A stretch of 64,000 nucleotides of DNA, taken from assembly GCA_018894105.1 (NCBI GenBank), contig CM032129.1:27855468-27919467 (forward strand), read 5' to 3'. Positions within the stretch are counted from its first letter, which is position 1. Each line of letters begins with the position of its first letter. Under the pieces are notes generated by a model. That model saw only the letters and a list, made by a program, of their open reading frames with translations, ran no database searches and was not told where the DNA came from. This stretch comes from Jacaranda mimosifolia (Eukaryota > Streptophyta > Magnoliopsida > Lamiales > Bignoniaceae). The translations under genes and the position numbers were made by a program. Shown here piece by piece: positions 57,262 to 64,000 of this stretch.

Positions 57262-57395
57262 ATCTAATGCAATTAACTTCATATACTACATATTCTAATT
57301 ATTCTATTTATAAATTTCACATAAATTGTACAAAAAATACCATGCACCAACGATCTTTTATGTCATAGTTTGGTGTATATTTATTTATATCTATA
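57262..57395. repeat. Dispersed repeat shared with 18695-18845
   Basis: It contains attctaattattctattta, atttcacataaatt and gtgtatatttatttatat in the same order as the other copy. Confidence 0.65.
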
Positions 57396-58865
57396 CTTAT
57401 ATTATATAAAAAAAGAAAGCAGTAAAAAAATTGCTAATTTGACAGAAACATTTTGAGGAATTGGAATGAATACTAGCGGAATTTTGACGGAGAGGTCTCC
57501 ATCAAAATTTCGACGGACAACCTTCAAAGAAATCAACAGGCATTTGATGGGAGCTGGGTGTGTAAACGTGCAATGGAAACTCCATCCAAGCAAACTTCTG
57601 ACAGAATTTCCATCTGAAAATTCCGTGGATCAATTTTCGATAGAATTTCTTCTGGAATTTTAGCAAGATTTTACCACCTTTTCACAGTTGGTACTTGCGT
57701 GTATTTTTTAGAGAATATCCCTCATAAATTCGTAATTTTTTTTCTACTTCTATTTTTCCTTCCAACTGAAATTTTTCCAGAATTTCGTCGGACAGCAAAA
57801 TTAAAAAGGACTCGTCTTTTCTTTTCTTCTTTCTCCTTTTCTTCTTTTTTCCCCATATTGCTCTTCTCCTTTTTGCTGCTCCTCCTTCTACTGCCGCCGC
57901 ACCACATTGAGGCCACCATCACTTCTGCCATCTGCCACCCATCGGCAAACGTCGACTATTGCCCATTTTTGTTCAATTAATATCCACTGCACCTTAATTC
58001 CAATACCGACATTGCGCCTATCACCCCCTCCACCCACACACTCGCTATAACCCCTTCAGCCCGCCTGCCGCTCCCACGCCACAAACCCTCTAGTAATTAA
58101 TGTTCAATTTAGCTAATTTTATTTATTTATTTATTTTTAAATGTTATATTTTTACTTTTTACATTTTTTAATTTATTATATTAGAAATTGTTTTAGGGTT
58201 CAATATAAGGTTGAATTATTTGCTATATTGAACTTTAGGGTTTGGGGGTATGTGTCCCATTGCTTAGGGTTTAGTTATTAATTTTATAGTGAGATATGTG
58301 TTTGATAATAAATTTTAGTGTTTAATTTAACTTTAGGTTCTAAGTTATAATTTAAGGATTTATGTTTGGTAGTTATAAAATTTAGAATTTTGATAATTTA
58401 TATTAAGATTTTAGGAAAACAAACAAGTTGGATTGCTTATTGAAATTAGAATAAGTAGTAATAATTAGAATTTAGAAATTAGTCAGAAATTAGAATACTT
58501 AAAACTAGTCTTTTACAGACTTGTTGGAAATTGGTTTTCTTTGACCAAATATTTAAGTGGTCTCAAAACATTAATTTCTAAAAAATTGGTGATCATCGTA
58601 AACTACGCCGTGGGTAGATGACGATAATGTGATTAATTGACCAAAATCAATTTTAAGTGAATGAGAAATTACTGATCAAAGTGAGCTATTTGATAGTTTA
58701 CTAAGAAAACTAGAAAAGAAGCCAATGGAGCGGAAGAAGAGAAACTCTATCCCACATTGAAAGATGAATACAAGTTGAACTAAAAAAAGTAGCTCAAGTG
58801 TAGAGATAAGGAATGGGCCCCTTGGATGTACTACAAGTGTTTGGAGGGGAGAGAACCTACGTGGT
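57396..58865. other. Intergenic DNA with CACTA-style subterminal words
   Basis: From 57420 to 57800, words such as gaattttgacgg, aatttcgacgg, gacagaatttcc and aatttcgtcgg recur on both strands, as in subterminal regions of CACTA elements, but no cactac terminus is found. At 57390 tctatacttatattatataa resembles a Helitron start. A Pro/His-rich region follows at 57880-58090. The rest is A+T-rich. Confidence 0.4.
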
Positions 58866-60118
58866 TAGGCCTGTCAATGGGTAGGATATTACCCTACCCA
58901 AATTCATACCCTAATATACCCAAATAATTAGACCCTATATTTACCCTACCCTACTCAACCCATAGACCCAATCAAACCCAAGACCCGTTGGATTTATGGT
59001 TGGGTCTAGTTTATTAGACCCAATTTTTTAATTGTATTTTGACCTGACTAATTTTTTCATCTTTCCCAAAAGATTTTATTCTCAGTCAAAATGTTAAAAC
59101 TACCTAATATTTGATGCTAGAGTAATTTATTAATATTGGCTAATTTTCTGGGGCGTATTTTTAAATAGCTAACCTAATTTTTTTAAAATTAAAAAAGTAT
59201 ACATTTAATTTTAGTCATTTAATTTAATTTACTTAATTTATATATTTAATTTTTGGTGTATTATACAAATATCAAATTGTAGAACCGATCAAAATAAATT
59301 CAACTAATTGTAGTTAAATCAAACTTTTTGATGCTTTTGCTATTGTTTTAAGCAGTATTAATCGTCAAAAGAGTGGGTTAATTTAAATGAGCATGTTTAA
59401 CATGGGCAATAAAGTCTCAAATTATTTTTCAATACAAATTAAAAAAAAAAAAAGGAAAAATGAAAATATCCTCGTATAGCCAATTTGCGTGTCTTAAGCT
59501 GACACCAACTCTGCTCAGATGTCAAGCACACAAAAAATCCAAACAACACCCCCCCCCCCCACAACCAAACCAAAAAAAATAAAAATTAATATTTATACTC
59601 TTAAGTTTTTCTGTAGTTATGTAAACACCCTTTAAGTATTTTTTCTTTCTCCACTGTCCAAAGCTACTGAAAGTAAATAAATTTAAAATATTTTTAATTT
59701 TTCTATTATATATATATATATATTAAAATTCTAAGTATACACTTCAAATATGCCATAATTATTACTAAAATTTTAATTTTAATATAAATAATTTGGGTTA
59801 ATTAGTTAAATTTGAGTATTTAGATAATGAGTAATTTCGAGGTATAGGATATGTAGATAAGTTTTGCATATAAATATAATTATATCAATTATTTTTAATA
59901 CATTTTTGGGTTTATGTTTGAAGAAAACGGTAACTAAATAAAATTTTATGAGTAAAAAATATTACAGTTGGGAAGGAGAATATGGGTATTAGGTATTTGG
60001 GTATTTTATGGATATACATAGGGCTCAGTCTCATATCTATTTATTGGGTATGGGTATGGACGTTGTACTATTGTCATAGGCTTGGGTAGGGTTCTTACCC
60101 TACCCATTGACAGGTCTA
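58866..60118. mobile_element. Non-autonomous hAT element (1.25 kb)
   Basis: The left end TAGGCCTGTCAATGGGTAGG pairs with a right end whose complement is TAGACCTGTCAATGGGTAGG. Both ends are rich in taccc/gggta words. The left flank is tacgtggt (58858-58865). The matching right flank cacatggt is found at 60602-60609, split from the element by the second hAT insertion; two of eight bases differ. A C run lies at 59549-59560. No transposase is present. Confidence 0.8.
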
Positions 60119-60121
60119 CAC
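60114..60121. repeat. Target duplication of the second hAT element, left copy
   Basis: gtctacac, identical to 60597-60604. It overlaps the last five bases of the first hAT element. Confidence 0.88.
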
Positions 60122-60596
60122 CACTGTTTAAAAAATCGGACTGGACCGGTCGGACCGGTGAACCGTACCGGTTTTTTCATTTAATTTTTAATAAAAGAAA
60201 TTTTTTTTTTGTGTAAGTACAAAGTTTGAAGGTTAAAGTACACTTCACAAGCTATTTAAAAGTAAAAAAAAAAACCTTAGTTTAGAGTTTAGAATTAATT
60301 TACTCACTATCAACTTTAAATTTTAAACTTAATACATTTAAATTGTTGTGATCATTTATAATATGAATTGTGAAATTTGGATTGTAATGTTAGATAATAT
60401 CATTTAAGCTCTTTATGTTTTATATTTTGGCATTTTATTAATTTTTAAGCAATATATATAATATAAATATATATTTCGTAATTATGACGTCACGGTTCAA
60501 TTGCGGTTCAATTACGATTCGACCAACGATTGAACCAGTGAACCGTAAACCGGTAAGTTTTCCAGTTCAATAAACAGTCCGATTTTTCGAACACTG
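60122..60596. mobile_element. hAT MITE (475 bp) inserted across the end of the preceding hAT element
   Basis: The left end cactgtttaaaaaatcggac and the right end (complement cagtgttcgaaaaatcggac) form inverted repeats. Subterminal ggaccggt and gaaccg words are frequent. A perfect 8-bp duplication, gtctacac, flanks it. The element at 35782-37303 is the same family in the other orientation. Confidence 0.9.
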
Positions 60597-60604
60597 GTCT
60601 ACAC
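60597..60604. repeat. Target duplication of the second hAT element, right copy
   Basis: gtctacac, identical to 60114-60121. Confidence 0.88.
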
Positions 60605-60999
60605 ATGGTAGTTGCAAATTGGAGCATTTTGCCAAATGATTTTTGGAAAATGTGGTTGGGAAATGTTATGGTTGTTTGTATTTTAGATAGTAAGTAGAGA
60701 ATATTTGGAGAGAAAATTGTTTATTGGTTGTGTTTTAGGATGGAATCACATCAATGACTTTTTTGTTGGGTTGGAGGGATAAAATGAATTTTAAATTATT
60801 TATATATGTGTATATATATATTGTTAATTTGCATTTTTGTTTTTTTTTTTCCGTAGAATTTCCCCTTGTGATTGATAGTAAAAATGCTTAATTGTTGGGT
60901 TTTAACTTTCATTTTATATTTTGTGAAATAAATTGAAGATTCAAACTAAGTGCAGTTGAAAATCGAATACTCATGCTTGGAGCAAAGACTGCATTCCCG

Positions 61000-61624
61000 A
61001 GGAGACGAGGAATGGGAGAAGGAAATAATTTGAGTGCAAGCGTGTCTTGCTTCCCAAGACTATTATGCAAATTTGATTTGAAAGCATTTAGTCTATCTTG
61101 ACAGTTGTATATATTTGGAATATTTAATTTCTATTTTTTTAATTAGGATAATTTGAGTTTTCCTACTATGGTAGGACTCTTATTAGTTTCCTAGTTGCAT
61201 TAGGAGTAGTAGACTATTTATATGGAACTAGGTATCTTTCATAGGGGCTTTTTCATTCTTTTATTTAGCATATTTTTAGTTTTCTGCGTTTTCTTCTTTC
61301 CATGAGTTGCTAAACTCTTTTTCTAGCCTACAGAATTATCAAAGTTTGGTTTCTTCAATATTTGTGAGATCTAAATGATTTAACTTGTTTTTCTTATTTC
61401 TTGAGTATTTATTTATCTTATATTTTCATTAAGAGTATTCATGTTTATTGAATTTAGTACCCAAATTTGATAGCTTAGAATATTTGTTTAGTAAATTAGA
61501 ACATTAAATCCATAATTGTTTAATTGTTCTAATACTTGTGGCAAATAACATAGTTATGTGTGGTAATATGCGTGATTTATGCTATGTGGATAAATAATCT
61601 AGTTTAAATAAACTCCGCGCGCGC

Positions 61625-61665
<41 letters not shown>

Positions 61666-62129
61666 GGCTAGGGTTGTGTCTCTCTAATTTTTAATGTTGT
61701 TGACAAATTAAATCCTAGGAACATTTCTTTAGGATTGTTTATTGGCAAGGAAAATAACTAACGAGCTTCTCTCAGTTATCGAGATAGTAAGGAGAGATTG
61801 GTTATTAGGGAGTCCCGAGTAACTATAACTAGTTTATTCAGGAATGAGAAATTTATCTTTGCATCGATGATCAAATCTGAGAACTAAACTGAGATTTTAT
61901 CTTATACTAGATTTCATTCTTATTGATTCTTTATTTTTATCTATTGTTTATTTACTTTTCAGATTTTAGTTTTCTTCATTTCATAAAAATCCCCCCTCTT
62001 TTTGTTTTATTTAATAAGTTGAAAGAAATAAAATTTACCAATCCGTATGGAATATGGCCCTACTCACCACTGATTACAAATCATACTTTTAGAGTAGAAA
62101 TTTATCTTTGTTGGATTCAACACCCATCA
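61000..62129 (+). mobile_element. Probable 5' LTR (start uncertain) of a Ty3/gypsy retrotransposon
   Basis: The stretch precedes a primer-binding-like site and a gag relic, so by position it should be the 5' LTR; a likely end is ...catca at 62125-62129. The start lies at an unknown point between about 60610 and 61100. No second LTR is in the window for comparison. Confidence 0.4.
61616..61664. repeat. (CG)6(TG)n alternating purine-pyrimidine tract, 49 bp
   Basis: cgcgcgcgcgcg is followed without break by a TG run to 61664. Such tracts can adopt Z-DNA. It lies within the putative LTR. Confidence 0.95.
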
Positions 62130-62134
62130 AATTT

Positions 62135-62152
62135 TGGCGCCCCGTGGACTGG
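62135..62152 (+). promoter_or_regulatory. Candidate primer-binding site of the gypsy element
   Basis: tggcgccccgtggactgg begins like the TGGCGCC sites of many plant Ty3/gypsy elements, which then usually read gttgccgggga. Only the first seven bases agree, so it is degenerate or primed by another tRNA. Confidence 0.45.
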
Positions 62153-62176
62153 TGTAAAATAATTTTGTTTCTTTTA

Positions 62177-64000
62177 ATGCCCCAATCTTCTCGTACAGGT
62201 GAACTTCAATATGATCCAGAGATTGAGAAAACTGCTCATAGATTGCGAAAGGAGACTAGATTGCAAAAGAAAGGCAAATCGTCACCTTCGGATCTCAACC
62301 TAGATATATCCAATTTAGTCAGTTCTAGTAATTCAGAACAAGAGGAAAATAATGGCCCGTGAAAGAACTTTAAGGGAGTTAGCTGAACCTAATTTGGCTC
62401 AACAACCACTTTGTATTTATTGAATATCCGGAGTTGGAAACACCTTTTGAGCTAAAACCTGGGTTAATCCATCTACTACCTATTTTTCGTAGTTTAGAGA
62501 ATGAAGATCCCCATAAGCATTTAAAGGCACTTCATGTTGTGTGCTCGACGATGAAACCCCAATGAGTATCTGAAGAGCAAGACAAGTTGTGAGCTTTTCC
62601 ATTTTCTTTAGCAGATAAAGCTAAAGATTGGTTGTTGTATATACCCCCCGACTCTCTCACTACATGGACGGATATGGCAAAATTGTTTCTTGAGAAGTTT
62701 TTCCCTGCTACACTTGCTACTAGCATTAGAAAAAAGATCAGTGGGATAAGACAGAGAGACGCGAAGAATCTTCACGAATATTGGAAAAAGTTTAAACAAC
62801 TTTGTGCAAGCTACCCAGAACATGGTATTACTGAGCGACTTCTCATTCAGTACTTTTACGAAAGACTTTTACTGATGGAGAGGAGGATGATGGATGCAGC
62901 AAGTCAAGGAGCCATAGTGAAAAAAAATCCAAGTGAAGCTAGAGAATTAATCTCTATAACGGCTGCCAACTCCCGCCATTTTTGGATACTCTTAGGACCC
63001 CCTAGAAGGGTCAATGAGGTAAGTAATCGTCTCTTGAGCATCAAATTTCCACTTTAACTTTTCTTGTTCAGCAATTGGTTGTAGGAAATATGCGACAAAT
63101 GAAGGCTTGTGGGATTTGCACTAATGTTGGTCCTCCTACGGATATGTGTCCTATGCTCCAAGAGAATTCCTACGAAAAAACCAATGCAGTAAGAAGATTC
63201 TCTGGACCCCCGCAAAGAAAGTACAATCCCTACTCAAACACATACAACCCAGGATAGAGGGATAATTTGAATTTCAGTTACGAAAGGAGATCGCAAAACT
63301 ACCAATACTTCCAACAAAAGCCACCCCCTCCACAGCAACCATCCTCTTCAAATACTGGTATATCTCTCGAAGAGATTGTTAAATCGCCTGCGACTAATAC
63401 TCAACAATTTCAATAGGAAACGAGAGCAAGTATTCCAAACTTGGAGATCCAAATAAGTCAACTAGTCACCTCAATAAGTAAGATAAAATCCCAAGGGAAG
63501 ATACCATCTCAGATAGTTGTCAATCCCAAGTAGAATGTTAGCGCGATTACTTTAAGGAATGGTAAGGAGTTGAAGGAACTCAGCAAGAAGACATGAGAAA
63601 ATACTAATGTGGAAAAGGAGGAAAGACAGATTGTCATGTCCCAAGATTTGGTTGAACATTCGCAATGAACCCAATGGTAAGGTGACAGGCCCATTGGCTG
63701 TACACCCTCCCTTTCCTGAAAGGTTCACTAAATCCAAAAGGCATGAAGAGGAAAATGAGATTTTTGAAACTTTTCACAAGGCCGAGGTAAATATCCCTTT
63801 ACTGGATGCAATCAAGCAAACGCCTCGTTATGCTAAACTCCTCAAGAAATTATGCACAAATAAAGAAAATTAAAAGGCAATGAAAGAATAAGTGTTGAGG
63901 AAAATGTCTCAGTAGTGATACAAAGGAAATTGCCCCCAAAATGCAAAGACCCAGGTATGTTTACTATCCCTTGCAAAATTGGCAGAGTTGGAATTGAAAA
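62177..64000 (+). pseudogene. Ty3/gypsy gag-pol relic (gag, broken zinc knuckle, start of protease region), cut by window end
   Basis: ATG at 62177 opens MPQSSRTGELQYDPEIE, and a second ATG at 62352 (another frame) reads MARERTLRELAEPNLAQQPL. After a frameshift near 62418 come YPELETPFELKPGLIHLLP and NEDPHKHLKALHVVC, then the gag core: FPFSLADKAKDWL, TTWTDMAKLFLEKFFPA, YWKKFKQLCASYPEH and LLIQYFYE. A further frameshift near 63010 precedes a knuckle CGICTNVGPPTDMC, where proline replaces the usual histidine. NVSAITLRNGKEL and NIPLLDAIKQTPRYAKLLKKLC mark the region just before the protease, and the window ends before its DxGA site. Several stops interrupt it. Lineage is probably Athila/Tat-like by these motifs; not certain. 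Confidence 0.88.

Noticed and set aside
57699..57980. 93-codon open frame with Phe/Leu/Ser runs
   Set aside because: It is the translation of a pyrimidine-rich tract; composition alone explains the open frame.

Overview
The window looks like nuclear DNA of a flowering plant, most likely a eudicot. The evidence is the low G+C content, dense plant-type transposons (hAT, Mutator-like, Helitron, an L1-type LINE with RNase H, a Ty3/gypsy element), microsatellites, and plant-type organic cation transporter genes without introns. I cannot name the species from sequence alone. There are no operons, tRNA genes, rRNA genes or CRISPR arrays that I can support.

Layout: 1-5282 is a decayed autonomous hAT transposon whose left end lies outside the window; its transposase is a pseudogene, and it carries an inverted MITE pair and a G+C-rich palindromic block. 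5283-9090 is intergenic with MITEs and microsatellites. 9091-12490 is a probable LTR-retrotransposon relic with a nested hAT MITE and several tandem repeats. 12745-14349 is an organic cation/carnitine transporter (OCT) pseudogene killed by two nonsense codons. 14350-19108 is intergenic with a 422-bp non-autonomous Helitron. 19124-24498 is a full-length but dead L1-type LINE on the minus strand, with a perfect 15-bp target duplication. 24514-35773 is repeat-rich: a ~260-bp tandem repeat family in two arrays, a 1.5-kb MULE, and hAT relics. 35782-37303 is a hAT element with a long-TIR MULE nested inside. 38256-38381 is a small array of hairpin units with a compensatory base change. 40.2-43.1 kb is featureless A+T-rich DNA. 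43.1-47.7 kb is a cluster of Helitrons inserted into each other's 5' termini. 48947-49838 is a foldback MULE with a perfect 10-bp target duplication, ending 103 bp before the only intact gene, a second OCT gene at 49942-51513. 51.5-58.8 kb is intergenic with three islands of higher G+C. 58866-60604 holds two hAT elements, the second inserted across the border of the first. 61-64 kb is the 5' part of a degenerate Ty3/gypsy element that runs off the window.

The only gene with a complete reading frame that I can support is the 523-residue OCT transporter. The two OCT copies lie about 36 kb apart in the same orientation and are dispersed paralogs, one active in appearance and one dead. Everything else recognisable is transposon-derived. 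I see no novel multi-gene system. The most notable signals are structural: the repeated use of one target site within Helitron ends, the MULE placed in the promoter of the surviving OCT gene, the TAATG stop/start overlap in the LINE, and the covarying hairpin array.
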